Source of the DNA: Hymenobacter sp. H14-R3
GTDB lineage: Bacteria > Bacteroidota > Bacteroidia > Cytophagales > Hymenobacteraceae
DNA length: 64,000 bases
NCBI RefSeq assembly: GCF_030063445.1
Contig: NZ_JASITD010000012.1
Location: 104,962-168,961, forward strand
Reading direction: 5' to 3'
Under the pieces are notes generated by a model, which saw only the letters and a program-made list of their open reading frames with translations, was not told where the DNA came from and did no database searches. This document shows, in pieces, positions 55,268-64,000 of this stretch. The position numbers and the translations under genes were made by a program. Each line of letters opens with the position of its first letter. Position 1 is the first letter of the stretch.

Positions 55268-55380
55268 AAAAAGAACGTCCTGCTACCGAAGGAAACCGCG
55301 TGCTCGCCTAAGTAAGCCCAACGGTTGGGGCTGGTTGCGGAGGGGAGTGGCTTGTTTCGGCAACAGGACGTTCTTTTTTA
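55268..55380. repeat. long inverted repeat (hairpin family D), katE terminator
   Basis: AAAAAGAACGTCCTGCT near 55268 pairs with the arm ending CAGGACGTTCTTTTTT near 55380; about 26 bp plus a weaker centre. The T-tract on the minus strand fits termination of katE, whose stop is 12 bases away. It shares layout and AAGAACGTC with the element at 1561. Confidence 0.75.
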
Positions 55381-55391
55381 CTGCGTAGCTT

Positions 55392-57602
55392 TTACTTTAC
55401 GGCCTCCACCAGCAGGGCCTCCATTTTCTGGGCGGCTTTCAGCTCGTGGCTCCAGAAGCGGTGGTGCGCGATGGCCTCCATAGACTGCGGGGCCAGGTCG
55501 CTCATCACGTTGCCAGTGGCTATTACAACTCCCTCTGCGCCCACAATGTCCATTGCGCCGGGGTAGGCGGCGGCTTTGAGCAGGTCTGCGCCCTCGGCCG
55601 AGGCGGCGCTGGGCTTGCAGTGCTTGAAGGCATCGTGCACAAAGCGCACGGCGTCCGCGTCCTGCGTCAGCAGCTGCACGCTGCTGGCTCCGCCCGGCCA
55701 CGTACACGGCATCAAACAAGGACGAGGAAGTGCTCTGGAACGTCCAGTTGGCCATTATTTCCTGGCCGCCCTGGCCCTTGATGGTGCCCAGGTGCGTGGC
55801 CACGATGGCGGTTTGTGCGCCGGCATCCATCAGCGTTTTCATCAGCGCGCCAATGGCCGCCACGTCGGCCCCATCGGTGGCCAGAATAGCAACCTGCCGG
55901 GTTTTGATGTCCTTTTTATTGGCGTTGGCCGGGCTGTTGGCCGCCATGCTGAGCGCGGCCGAGCTATCCACGGTCGGCTTGGCCGTGCCCGACTGGTAGC
56001 CGGCCGGGTTGGCCTCGGCGGGCACGCCCAAGTTGAGCTGCGTACCGTTGAGCTCCGGCACGCGCATGCCCAGGCCCAGGGCCACGCGGTGGGCCAGTTC
56101 GTGGTCTACCTGCGCCAGCAGCAGAATGGTGCGCTTGCGCACAGCCAGCGTCTGCACGTGGCCTAGCTCGAAGCGCAACGCCTTGACGATGTGCAGCTTC
56201 TCAATCTCGGTCTGGCTATTCCAGAAGAACTTGGCCTGGCTGTAAAAGTCGATGAAGCTCTTGCGGCGGCGGCGAATTTTGGCCCCGTCCGCGCGGGCAT
56301 GGGTGCTCACGAAGCCGCCCTCGCTCTGCTTGGCCTGCTCAGGGAAGTTGTCGTTCAGCAGGTTGGGGCTGTAGGCCGTCTTGCCCTTGTTGATGGTCTG
56401 GCGCATGTGGCCGTCGCGCTGCCCGTTGTGAATAGGGGCCAGCGAGCGGTTAATCGGAATCTCGTGGAAGTTGGGGCCGCCCAGGCGCTTAAGCTGGGTG
56501 CCGAGGTACGAAAACAGCCGGCCTTGCAACAGCGGGTCGTTCGAGAAATCAATGCCCGGCACCACGTGGCTGAGGCAGAACGCGACCTGCTCGGTCTCGG
56601 CAAAGTAGTTGTCCACGTTGCGGTTGAGCACCATTTTGCCGAGCATCTGCACCGGTACCAGCTCCTCGGGAATGAGCTTGGTAGCATCCAGAATATCGAA
56701 GCCGAACTTCATTTCGTCTTCTTCCTCAATCACTTGCACGCCCAGCTCCCACTCGGGGTAGGCCCCCATCTCGATGCAGTTCCAGCGGTGGAAGTCGGGG
56801 TCGTTGCCCGGAATCTGCTGCGCCTCTTCCCAGGCCACCAAGTGCACGCCCTGCTTGGGCTTCCAGTGAAATTTTACGAAGCGCGACTTGCCCTCGGCGT
56901 TAATCAGGCGGTAGGTGTGCACGCCGAAGCCCTCCATCATGCGCAGGCTGCGCGGTAGGCCGCGGTCGCTCATCACCCACAGCAGCATGTGTATGCTTTC
57001 GGGGTTAATGGAGATGAAGTCGTAGAACATGTCGTGGGCCGAGGCGGCCTGCGGAATCTCGTTGTGCGGCTCGGGCTTCACGGCGTGCACGAAATCGGGA
57101 AATTTCATCGAGTCCTGGACGAAAAACACCGGCATATCATTGCCCACGAAATCATAAACGCCTTCTTCCGTGTAAAATTTCACCGCGAAGCCGCGCACGT
57201 CGCGGGCCAGGTCGGTGCAGCCGCGCGAGCCAGTCACCGTCGAGAAGCGGGTGAAAATGGGGGTTACCGCGCCCAGCTGCAAAAACGCGGCGCGAGTCAG
57301 GTCAGTGGCGTTGCCATAGGCTTCGAAGTAGCCGTGGGCGCCCACGCCCCGGGCGTGAATTACCCGCTCAGGAATGCGCTCGGGGTCGAAATGCGTAATT
57401 TTTTCGCGTAGCAGAAAGTCTTCTAGCAGCGTGGGGCCGCGGTCGCCATCCTTGAGCGAGTTCTGGTCGTCGTTGATGCGCAAGCCCTGGTTGGTAGTCA
57501 GGAATTGCCCGCAGCCATCCTCGCGGTTCTGGGCTAGCTCGTCGGTTTGGGGGTGCTTACCATGTCTTAATGGTTTTGCTTCGCCAGTGGTTTCTGGTCC
57601 AT
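55392..57602 (-). pseudogene. katE: large-subunit catalase, two apparent frameshifts
   Basis: Heme catalase with C-terminal DJ-1/PfpI-like domain, about 735 codons if repaired. Catalytic His (VIHARGVGAHGYF), Asn (VGNDMPVFF) and heme Tyr ([12 protein letters not shown]) are present. The reading frame from TTG 57483 runs to about 55693, where an extra G in GGG shifts it; the correct tail (ASSVQLLTQDADAVRFVHDA, EALLVEAVK) is in the next frame and ends at 55392. The 5' end (GPETTGEAKPLRHGKHPQTD) is open upstream without a start codon, and one missing G after ATG at 57602 would restore it. Sequencing error or true damage are both possible. It breaks down H2O2. Confidence 0.8.
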
Positions 57603-57866
57603 AAACAAAAGTGGATTAGGAAAAGGAAAGGAAGATAAATTTTTGCCAACGAGCTTCCAGGCCAGCGGGTTAGCTTAAATTCTCCTTAATAAAACCACCG
57701 CGGAGGGCTACTGCCTGAGCGTCAAAACCGGTCTTTTTAGTAAGGTGGAGGTAATTCTTATAAAAAGAATTTTATTCTGTAACCGGGGCCCGCCACCGGG
57801 GCGCGGCCGCACAACTTCGGTTCGCTCCGGGGCGTAAAGGGGTGCTCCTACTTGCCTGAAAATCAA
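57603..57866. promoter_or_regulatory. divergent catalase/lipoprotein control region
   Basis: The gap between the divergent genes contains AATTCTT (57753-57759) and AAGAATT (57765-57771) as a perfect dyad with a five-base spacer. It could be a regulator site, for example for a peroxide or iron sensor, but it does not match the Fur/PerR box closely. No promoter can be placed with certainty. Confidence 0.35.
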
Positions 57867-59000
57867 ATGAAAATCCTTTTCCTGCCGCTAGCCGCACTGG
57901 CCAGCACGACCCTGCTCATCGGCTGCGGCCCCCAGCAAGCTGAAGATAAAAAAGTGGTGGCGACAGCCCCCGCTAAGTCGGTTGAACTGGCCGATACCGC
58001 CACCCAGGGGGCTAAGCCGCGCCTGATTGCCACCTTCCCCGACTCTATGAATACGCCCGATGGCCTGGCCCTGCTGCCCGATGGTCGGGTGCTGCTCTCC
58101 ATCCCCAACATGGCCGATAACAGCTATCCGGCCCGCATTGTGGAGCTAACCGCCGGCGGCTACAAGCCCTTCCTCAGCCACCTGCCTCCCGAGCCCACCA
58201 CCAAGCACGCCGCCCCGATGGACCTGGCAATGGGCCCCGATGGCAACTTGTACTACGCTGAAAACCAATACGAAAACAGCAAGGATTTTAAATCGCGCCT
58301 GATGCGGGCGCTGATGAAAAACGGCAAGCCCACCGGTACCATCGAAACGGCCGTGGACAACTTTGCCCTCGCCAACGGCACGGTGTGGAAGGGCAACGAC
58401 CTCTACGTGACCGACAGCCAGTGGGACCTGCCCGATAACGACAAGGGCAGCGCCATCCTGCACTTCACGCTGGCCGAGCTGAAGCCCGGCACCACCATCC
58501 ACCTCAAGCCCAAAACCAAGGACCCGCACGTACTGGCCATGTTCACAACTACCGTGAACGAAACCGGCGTCGATAACGGGGCCGACGGCATCGACTACGA
58601 CAGCCAGGGCCGGCTTTACACCGGCTCGTTCGGCGATGGTGTGCTCTACCGCGTCACGCTCAAGCCCGATGGCAGCTACGCCAGCCAGGAAATCGTGCCG
58701 GTGGCCGGCCCCAAAATCCCCTGCATCGACGGCTTCGTCATTGACCGCGCCACCGACAAGGCCTACATCACCAGCGCCCGCCTCAACTCGATTGACGTGG
58801 TGGACCTAAAAACCAACGCCCACAGCATCTTGGCCCGCAACGGCGACACCAACGGCGCGGGCGGCCGCCTCGACCAACCCGCCGAGGTGCTGCTAAAAGG
58901 CAAGCAGTTGCTTATCTCGAACTACGACAACCCGGTGCCGCACTTCGTCAACACCAAGTCAGATGCCCCGCACACGGAGTCGGCGATTGATTTGCCGTAA
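57867..59000 (+). CDS. NHL/SMP-30-like beta-propeller lipoprotein
   Basis: Lipoprotein of 377 aa; the ATG at 57867 begins MKILFLPLAALASTTLLIGC with Cys20 in the lipobox. Propeller blades include TPDGLALLPDGRVLLSIPNM, PMDLAMGPDGNLYYAENQYE, NGADGIDYDSQGRLYTGSFG and GFVIDRATDKAYITSARLNS, the pattern of SMP-30/gluconolactonase and NHL proteins. It may bind or cut a sugar lactone, but catalytic residues cannot be identified. It is divergent from catalase. Confidence 0.85.
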   Translation: MKILFLPLAALASTTLLIGCGPQQAEDKKVVATAPAKSVELADTATQGAKPRLIATFPDSMNTPDGLALLPDGRVLLSIPNMADNSYPARIVELTAGGYKPFLSHLPPEPTTKHAAPMDLAMGPDGNLYYAENQYENSKDFKSRLMRALMKNGKPTGTIETAVDNFALANGTVWKGNDLYVTDSQWDLPDNDKGSAILHFTLAELKPGTTIHLKPKTKDPHVLAMFTTTVNETGVDNGADGIDYDSQGRLYTGSFGDGVLYRVTLKPDGSYASQEIVPVAGPKIPCIDGFVIDRATDKAYITSARLNSIDVVDLKTNAHSILARNGDTNGAGGRLDQPAEVLLKGKQLLISNYDNPVPHFVNTKSDAPHTESAIDLP

Positions 59001-59202
59001 GTGTGTAGCTGCGTCACTGCTGTTGCGCGCCACAAGGACTGATTGTCTACCAACGGTCCCTCTGGGTCCGGGTCCCCTTTGGTGGGAGCATTTTAATTGT
59101 CAGCCAGCCTTGCCGTGAGCAGAATTGGGGATGAGTTTTCAAACAATATGCCCAGCGTTTTACTTTATGACTCTGTCAACCAAAAACTTAAACCCTTTCC
59201 AC

Positions 59203-59802
59203 ATGAAAATGACACCAGCAAAATTCCAACTCCGCACCTTGGCCACCGTATTTGTCGCCTCGTCCCTGGCATTTGGCAGCGCGGGCTGCTCCAGCACTGC
59301 TACCACTGATATGGCGAAGACGGATGCCAATGCAATGGCTACCGACTCAGCCAAGACTAGCGGCGACAACATGGGCATGGCCGACACGAGTGGGAAAAAC
59401 CTGGCTGAAAACGCCACCGCCGTGCCGCAAATGAGCACCCTCACTGCCGCCCTGAAAGCCTCCGGCCTCGCCGATAAAGCCACCAGTGGTGGTCCCTACA
59501 CGGTATTTGCCCCTACCAACGAAGCTTTCGATGCGCTGCCCGCCGGCACGCTTGACAACCTGCTGAAGCCCGAGAACAAGGCGAAGCTGGCTGATATTCT
59601 AACCTACCACGTAGTGCCGGGCAACGTGATGGCCGCCGATTTGAAGAATGGCCAGGAGCTAACTACCGTTGGTGGTAAAAAGCTGATGGTCAGCGTTTCG
59701 GGTGGTACTGTAACTGTAAATGGTGCCACCATTATCAAGGCTGATGTAAAATCAAGCAATGGTGTAACGCACGTAATAAACCAGGTGCTGCTGCCAAAGT
59801 AG
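59203..59802 (+). CDS. fasciclin domain lipoprotein
   Basis: Protein of 199 aa. The ATG at 59203 is preferred, since it gives a lipoprotein signal (LATVFVASSLAFGSAGC). A Thr/Asp/Met-rich linker covers residues 22-70. The FAS1 domain follows: STLTAALKASGLADKATSGG, PYTVFAPTNEAFDALPAGTL, LADILTYHVVPGNVMAADLK and GVTHVINQVLLPK. FAS1 domains bind surfaces or polymers. It is probably attached to a membrane and faces the periplasm or the cell exterior. Confidence 0.93.
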   Translation: MKMTPAKFQLRTLATVFVASSLAFGSAGCSSTATTDMAKTDANAMATDSAKTSGDNMGMADTSGKNLAENATAVPQMSTLTAALKASGLADKATSGGPYTVFAPTNEAFDALPAGTLDNLLKPENKAKLADILTYHVVPGNVMAADLKNGQELTTVGGKKLMVSVSGGTVTVNGATIIKADVKSSNGVTHVINQVLLPK

Positions 59803-59906
59803 GCTTTTCCGCCTGCTGAACCGGCAATTTAGGCTGCCAGCTTTGCTGAGTAGTCTAAAACTGGCCTGGGAGCGTTACCAATCGCTTCCCAACCCGAAAG
59901 CAACCT

Positions 59907-59944
59907 AAAGCGCCCCCACGTAAATTAGAACGTGGGGGCGCTTT
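59907..59944 (+). terminator. terminator after the fasciclin gene
   Basis: AAAGCGCCCCCACG pairs with CGTGGGGGCGCTTT around a 10-nt loop. It lies about 105 bp after the fasciclin stop. The T-tract is short. Confidence 0.8.
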
Positions 59945-60001
59945 ATGCTTGCCAGGCTTGTTAGTAATTGGTTGTCAATACGTTGTATCAGTTACTCGAA
60001 A

Positions 60002-60041
60002 AACAGCGTTAGGCTTCCGTGAATCCAACCTAACGCTGTTT
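60002..60041. terminator. hairpin before the helicase stop
   Basis: AACAGCGTTAGG pairs with CCTAACGCTGTT, followed by TTT on the plus strand and AAA-flanked on the left. It lies 45 bp from the stop of the convergent helicase gene, so it may end both transcripts. Confidence 0.75.
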
Positions 60042-60085
60042 TTGCATAAAATACTGATTAGCAGTGAATTAATTAACATCCTTGC

Positions 60086-62077
60086 TTACGCCAGCTCCCA
60101 GGCGGTGCGGTAGCCGCCCACGCGCTCCACGTATTCCAGAAACGCCTTGTAGAACGGGTGCGAGCCCAGCGTAGACGAATCGCCCACGAGCAGCAGCTTT
60201 TTGCGGGCGCGCGTCATACCCACGTTCATGCGCCGGATGTCGGAGAGAAAGCCGATTTCGCCGTGCGAGTTGCTGCGCGTCAGGGAGATAGCGATAATAT
60301 CGCGCTCCTGGCCCTGGAACGAGTCTACAGTACCTACGCTCAGCTGGCGATGCAGCAGGAGGCCACTTAGCTCGTCGTTTTCCTCCACGGCATCCTTCAA
60401 GTAGTTGATTTGGGCGCGGTAGGGGGCAATTACGCCGATGCTGAGCGGGTCGTTTTCGTGGTCTACGGCGTCGTAGGGCTCCAGCAACTGGGCCAGGCGC
60501 TTGAGCAGCAGGTCGGCCTCCTCGGGGTTGGCCGTAGAGCGGCTTTCCGGAATGGTAATTTCCTGAAAGCCAAAGCCGGCCGTGTCCAGAAACTCGACCG
60601 GCAGGTCGGGGGCAAAGCGTAAGTCGTAGGCTTCGAGGCCGTTGTGGGCCACGGTGGGCGAAGCCACCAGGCGGCCCTCGTAAAACTGCTCGGAGCTGAA
60701 CTGCATTATCTGCTCGTGCATGCGGTACTGTACTTGCAGCATGCGGCTGGCCTCGGGCTGGCGCTTGATGCCTTTCTCGAAAAGTGTTTCGCGCAGGCCG
60801 TCGCGGGCCGCTTTTTCGCTTTTCACGGTGGGCGGCAGCTGCTGGTGGTCGCCGGCCAGCACCACGCGCTGGGCCTTGGAGATGGGTATCCAGCAACCCG
60901 GCTCCAGGGCCTGGGCGGCCTCGTCGATAAACACCGTTTCGTAGGTGAGGTGCCGGATGTTGCGGTTGCTGGCACCCACTAAGGTGCAGGTAATCACCTG
61001 CACCTGTTCGAGTAAGTCCTCGGTAATGTAGCGCTCCAGGCCGTCGGCTTCCTGGTGCATGGCCCGCGCTTCCTCCTTGAGGTGGCGGCGCTGCTCGCGC
61101 TCTTCCCAGCCAAAGGTGCGGGTTTGCTTGCTGGCCAGCTCGCGGTACTGCTCGGCGGTTTGGCGCAGCGAGCGCAGCTCGCCGTAGCGCTTGTGGGCCA
61201 TCACCTGGGCATCGAGGGTATGCTCCAGCAGCAGGTCCGACACGCGCGAGGGGTTGCCCATGCGAATGACGTTGACGCCGCGCTCGGCCAGCTTCTCGGT
61301 GAGCAGGTCCACGGCCGTGTTCGAAGGCGCGCATACCAGCACGCGGCGCTCGCGCCGGATGGTTTCCAGAATGGCCTGCACCAGCGTGGTGGTCTTGCCG
61401 GTGCCGGGCGGGCCGTGGATAATGGCCACATCCTGAGCCGCTTGCACGTGGCGCACGGCTGCCAGCTGGCTCTCGTTGAGCGGGCTGGGGTAAAAAAGGT
61501 CGTCGGCTTTTTCCTGGCGGAAGCGGGCGGGCTTGGCCCCGAGCAGAATATCGCGCAGGTCGGCCAGGCGGTCGCCGTAGGCGCCCATCACCTTACCCAG
61601 CGCGTAGTCCATCTCGCGGTAGCTCACCTCATCAAAGGTGAGGTCGATGCCCAGCTTGCCGCCCTCGTGCACCCAGTCGGGCAGGTCTTCCTTTGTGGTG
61701 GCCAGCAGCAGTTTATTGCGCCGCACGCTGGTAATGACGCCGCTGAGCGTGGGCCGGTCGGTGGCGGCGCGGCCGGGCACATTGCCGAACAGCGACGCGT
61801 TTTTACCCACCTGAAACAGGTGCAGCCCCTGCTGCCCGGCGGGCCGCTCCAGCTCAATCACGACCTTGCCGCCGAAGCCCACGTCTTCCTTGGTAATCGT
61901 GACGGGGTACCAGGTGAGGCCGCGCTGCTGGCGCTCCTGGATGCTGGCCTTGGCGTTTTTGAGCTTAAACTGCTCTAAATCTTCTTGTTGCTCTAGCTTG
62001 AGCAATGCCTGCACGCGGCGCAGCTCCTTCTCAATGGCGTAGGGCTCGGCGTGGGGGAGGGTACTATCGGTCGACAA
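60086..62077 (-). CDS. UPF1/IGHMBP2-like SF1 helicase
   Basis: AAA-domain helicase of about 663 aa. No ATG suits; TTG at 62077 (LSTDSTLPHAEPYAIEKEL) is chosen, with another TTG at 62125. The N-terminal beta domain has VTITKEDVGFGGKVVIELER. Walker A is IIHGPPGTGKTTTL (about 220-231), then LVCAPSNTAVDLLTEKLAE, Walker B VFIDEAAQALEPGCW, LAGDHQQLPPTVKSEKAARD, TVDSFQGQERDIIAISLTRS and the final NVGMTRARKKLLLVGDSS. These are SF1B motifs. It should unwind DNA or RNA; its role in the cell is not known. Confidence 0.92.
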   Translation of the reverse strand: MSTDSTLPHAEPYAIEKELRRVQALLKLEQQEDLEQFKLKNAKASIQERQQRGLTWYPVTITKEDVGFGGKVVIELERPAGQQGLHLFQVGKNASLFGNVPGRAATDRPTLSGVITSVRRNKLLLATTKEDLPDWVHEGGKLGIDLTFDEVSYREMDYALGKVMGAYGDRLADLRDILLGAKPARFRQEKADDLFYPSPLNESQLAAVRHVQAAQDVAIIHGPPGTGKTTTLVQAILETIRRERRVLVCAPSNTAVDLLTEKLAERGVNVIRMGNPSRVSDLLLEHTLDAQVMAHKRYGELRSLRQTAEQYRELASKQTRTFGWEEREQRRHLKEEARAMHQEADGLERYITEDLLEQVQVITCTLVGASNRNIRHLTYETVFIDEAAQALEPGCWIPISKAQRVVLAGDHQQLPPTVKSEKAARDGLRETLFEKGIKRQPEASRMLQVQYRMHEQIMQFSSEQFYEGRLVASPTVAHNGLEAYDLRFAPDLPVEFLDTAGFGFQEITIPESRSTANPEEADLLLKRLAQLLEPYDAVDHENDPLSIGVIAPYRAQINYLKDAVEENDELSGLLLHRQLSVGTVDSFQGQERDIIAISLTRSNSHGEIGFLSDIRRMNVGMTRARKKLLLVGDSSTLGSHPFYKAFLEYVERVGGYRTAWELA

Positions 62078-62223
62078 AAGACAGGGATATAATTTTCGTT
62101 GGAGGGGTAACAACGGAAAAGGCAAATGAGTGGCCGAAGGTCGGCATTAATTGGGCAAGCGGACGGCGCGAGTACTTTAGCCCGCGCAACCTGGCCCTCT
62201 TTTCACATTCCGGTTAGTTCTAT

Positions 62224-62886
62224 ATGTCTGCTCTCTCTCTGGCTACTGCTGGCTCAACTGCCATTCCCACCCTGGAGTGGGCCGAATACAAGTGGCTGGG
62301 TACCATTGCGCTACATAATTGGGAAGCCTTCAACCAAGGCCGGGGTACCTGGAAGGCCGTGCGAGCCGCCACCAATGCCCGGCGGCGCAAGCGCGAGAAG
62401 CACGCCGGCCAGGAACGGGATAGCTACGGCCCAAACGACGACCCGCTGGAGCTGGATGTAGATTCGCCCGTTGTGAATGTGCAGTTGCCGCCCAGACCCG
62501 AGCAGGTGCGGGCCTACGAGTGGCTACTCGCACACGAAAGCGAGCTGCTGCAAGCTACGCTGGCCTATTTTTACCGGCACTGGTGGACCATCCTGCTCAC
62601 TTACAGCTACGACGATGACGATAATGCCAATCGCCACAGCCTGCCCGCTAAGCTGCGCGCCCCCGAAGAGCTGCGCGGACTAATCGAGCTGCACCGCGTT
62701 TATATAAAGGGTGAGCATACCGACGGCGTGGCGCACATCGGGCTGGCCCTGAGCTGCGATTGGGATACCGAACATGGCATGGGGGTGTACACCTGCCGCA
62801 GCGAAGTACTGGGCTTCGGGAGCAGCGACCTGGCCGCTGGCGACCTGGACGATGCTTTTGAGCTGGATGAAGAGGGCGACGAATAG
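62224..62886 (+). CDS. DUF6985-like protein
   Basis: Protein of 220 aa without a signal peptide. The C-terminal half matches the DUF6985 pattern as I know it: AYEWLLAHESELLQATLAYF, LRGLIELHRVYIKGEHTDGV and AHIGLALSCDWDTEHGMGVY, the WDxEHGxGV motif. The first half is basic (ATNARRRKREKHAGQ). It ends acidic (DDAFELDEEGDE). Such domains appear in polymorphic-toxin and immunity contexts, but no partner is seen here. Confidence 0.75.
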   Translation: MSALSLATAGSTAIPTLEWAEYKWLGTIALHNWEAFNQGRGTWKAVRAATNARRRKREKHAGQERDSYGPNDDPLELDVDSPVVNVQLPPRPEQVRAYEWLLAHESELLQATLAYFYRHWWTILLTYSYDDDDNANRHSLPAKLRAPEELRGLIELHRVYIKGEHTDGVAHIGLALSCDWDTEHGMGVYTCRSEVLGFGSSDLAAGDLDDAFELDEEGDE

Positions 62887-62924
62887 GTGCGGAGCCTTAC
62901 TTAACTGAACAATTCACCTAGAGG

Positions 62925-63039
62925 CTATCCAAATAGGGATTGTCATACTGACGAAGAAAGCATCCTATCAGGCTAGAACAAGTCGTCCAAACGTGATAGG
63001 ATGCTTTCTTCGTCAGCATGACAATCCCTATTCGGATAG
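62925..63039. repeat. long inverted repeat (hairpin family D)
   Basis: CTATCCAAATAGGGATTGTC from 62925 pairs with the arm ending GGATAG at 63039; about 46 bp with two or three mismatches, centre about 22 nt. It shares GTCATACTGACGAAGAAAGC with the layout of the elements at 1561 and 55268. It lies between the convergent DUF6985-like and PorT-like genes. Confidence 0.85.
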
Positions 63040-63081
63040 ATTCTAAGTATAAATAATTGTCATTCAGCAAAAAAGCTAATC

Positions 63082-63825
63082 TCACTTACTGCTGCCAAAC
63101 AGGTAGGCCGCTGCTAAAGTAAAGCAGCGATTGTGGTAGGAAGGAGCGGCTCTGCCTTTGCCAGCGGGGTACTCAGCCCCGAGGTTGCGCAGGCCGTAGC
63201 TGTATACCAGCTGCACCTGCAGATGCTGCCCCCCCACGCCCATGCCCAGCTGCCCGCCCGCATCGAGCCCCCGGCTATAGTAGGTGTGGCTGGAATAGTT
63301 GGTGTTATACGTATCGCCGGGCGCTACATTGCCCGAGTCGCCACCGCCGCCCTGAAATGTGCCGCTTGTATAGGCCTGTGAGGTAGACTTGTAGCTGCCG
63401 CCGCCCAAGAAGCCGGCGTAGGTACCCGCCAGCAGCAGCAGTCCCTGGCCGTTTGGGGCCGAGCTATATTGCAGGCGCAGCGGGAGCACTAGGTAGTTGA
63501 AGCGAAAATCGTAGGTTTCGGTATAGGTGTAGGTGTAGCTGGAGTACGCGGTGAAATAGCTGTTTTCGACGTGGGCCCCCTTTTGCGAAAACAACAAGCC
63601 CGACTGCAGGGCATAATGCGCCGCCAAGTCGAACTGCACCTGCGCGCCCGCCTCCAGGCCCGGCCGGTACGAGTTGCTGCTCTTGTCGCTGGAGGTAATG
63701 TCGGGGAATGCGTAGTTGCTGCCCGCGTAATTGAACCCTAGCTGGGGGCCGAAGCGAAAGCCCGCCTGGGCAAAAGCAGCGGGCGCTGCCAGCAGTAGGC
63801 CAACGGTGAGTAAAAATTTATTCAT
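63082..63825 (-). CDS. PorT-like outer-membrane beta-barrel protein
   Basis: Exported protein of 247 aa; signal peptide MNKFLLTVGLLLAAPAAFAQ. The mature part has PQLGFNYAGSNYAFPDITSS, LEAGAQVQFDLAAHYALQSG, FNYLVLPLRLQYSSAPNGQG and a Tyr/Thr-rich loop (YSSYTYTYTETYDF). The C-terminus ends in FTLAAAYLFGSSK. The pattern fits the outer-membrane beta-barrel family of PorT/OmpW-like type in Bacteroidota. Its function is not known. Confidence 0.85.
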   Translation of the reverse strand: MNKFLLTVGLLLAAPAAFAQAGFRFGPQLGFNYAGSNYAFPDITSSDKSSNSYRPGLEAGAQVQFDLAAHYALQSGLLFSQKGAHVENSYFTAYSSYTYTYTETYDFRFNYLVLPLRLQYSSAPNGQGLLLLAGTYAGFLGGGSYKSTSQAYTSGTFQGGGGDSGNVAPGDTYNTNYSSHTYYSRGLDAGGQLGMGVGGQHLQVQLVYSYGLRNLGAEYPAGKGRAAPSYHNRCFTLAAAYLFGSSK

Positions 63826-63869
63826 TTAAAGCATTTAAAAAAGATTGGAGGAAGCAAAAGTATGGGCTG

Positions 63870-64000
63870 CTAGTTGTATAGTCCCACAAAGTCATGGGTA
63901 GGGTCACGAGTGAAGATAGTAGGATTTTTTGTATACTCGGCGCAGACAAACTCGTAGGGGGTCTGGCCCCGTAGCTTTTTGAGCCGCTTAGCCCCGTTAT
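63870..64000 (-). mobile_element. 3' end of an IS481-type transposase (partial)
   Basis: The minus strand frame from the window edge reads RLKKLRGQTPYEFVCAEYTK and ends with PTHDFVGLYN and TAG at 63872-63870. This matches the C-terminal end of IS481-family transposases (TPYEF, then DPxH and a final GLN-type end). The rest of the element lies beyond the window, so it cannot be judged whether it is intact. Confidence 0.75.

Noticed and set aside
60069..61334. 421-aa minus-strand ORF inside the helicase gene
   Set aside because: It shares the strand but is in another frame; Arg/Pro/Ala-rich and without motifs, while the helicase frame has all SF1 motifs.

Overview
The window looks like chromosomal DNA of an aerobic, GC-rich member of the Bacteroidota, most likely Hymenobacter or a close relative. 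The evidence is the type IX secretion (T9SS) sorting domains, the gliding-motility-type C-terminal domain, the many lipoproteins with Cys lipoboxes, the almost complete lack of Shine-Dalgarno sequences, a TTG-N19-TAnnTTT promoter, a carotenoid monooxygenase, and high GC with AT-rich gaps. I see no rRNA, tRNA, CRISPR array or prophage. The only mobile-element trace is the C-terminal end of an IS481-type transposase at the right edge.

Layout. 1-8.9 kb: envelope and secreted proteins (M28, S8 and M23 peptidases, an OmpA lipoprotein, unknown lipoproteins). 8.9-14.5 kb: metabolism and transport (HMG-CoA lyase, a LutA-type Fe-S protein, a CDF metal exporter, dapA, a polysaccharide deacetylase) plus a 2OG-Fe(II) oxygenase interrupted by an in-frame TGA. 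14.5-23 kb: a xylose block: a LacI-type regulator with an unusual N-terminal zinc ribbon, a 34-bp near-perfect operator palindrome on its own promoter, then xylB, xylA, transketolase and a lactonase. The genes suggest xylose to xylulose to xylulose-5-P to the pentose phosphate pathway. 23-34 kb: S41 peptidase, ligA, small unknown proteins, a lone oxidase subunit III, and two T9SS cargo proteins back to back. 34-47 kb: DUF2147, NlpC/P60 and M61 proteins, a toxin-antitoxin pair with a broken toxin, the Kup potassium transporter, an FKBP lipid-independent isomerase, DinB, SnoaL-like, MtgA and App1-like proteins. 47-55 kb: topoisomerase IB, a divergent pair of paralogous lipoproteins with kinase-like motifs, a CrtA-type carotenoid monooxygenase, a small low-GC immunity-like pair, AcpH, SemiSWEET and a SlyD-type isomerase. 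55-64 kb: a large-subunit catalase carrying two apparent frameshifts, a beta-propeller lipoprotein, a fasciclin protein, a UPF1-like helicase, a DUF6985-like protein and a PorT-like barrel.

The strongest unexplained pattern is intergenic: at least four unrelated families of 65-120 bp hairpin elements, several present three or more times, nearly all placed just after stop codons. Their arms diverge between copies but still pair within each copy. Other points worth pursuing are three reading-frame lesions in 64 kb (2OG oxygenase, YoeB-like toxin, catalase), the paralogous kinase-like lipoproteins in which one copy has lost the putative catalytic Asp, the zinc-ribbon LacI regulator, and an orphan strong Shine-Dalgarno plus short ORF plus structured terminator near 35.5-35.8 kb. 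All family assignments were made by reading motifs; no database search was run.
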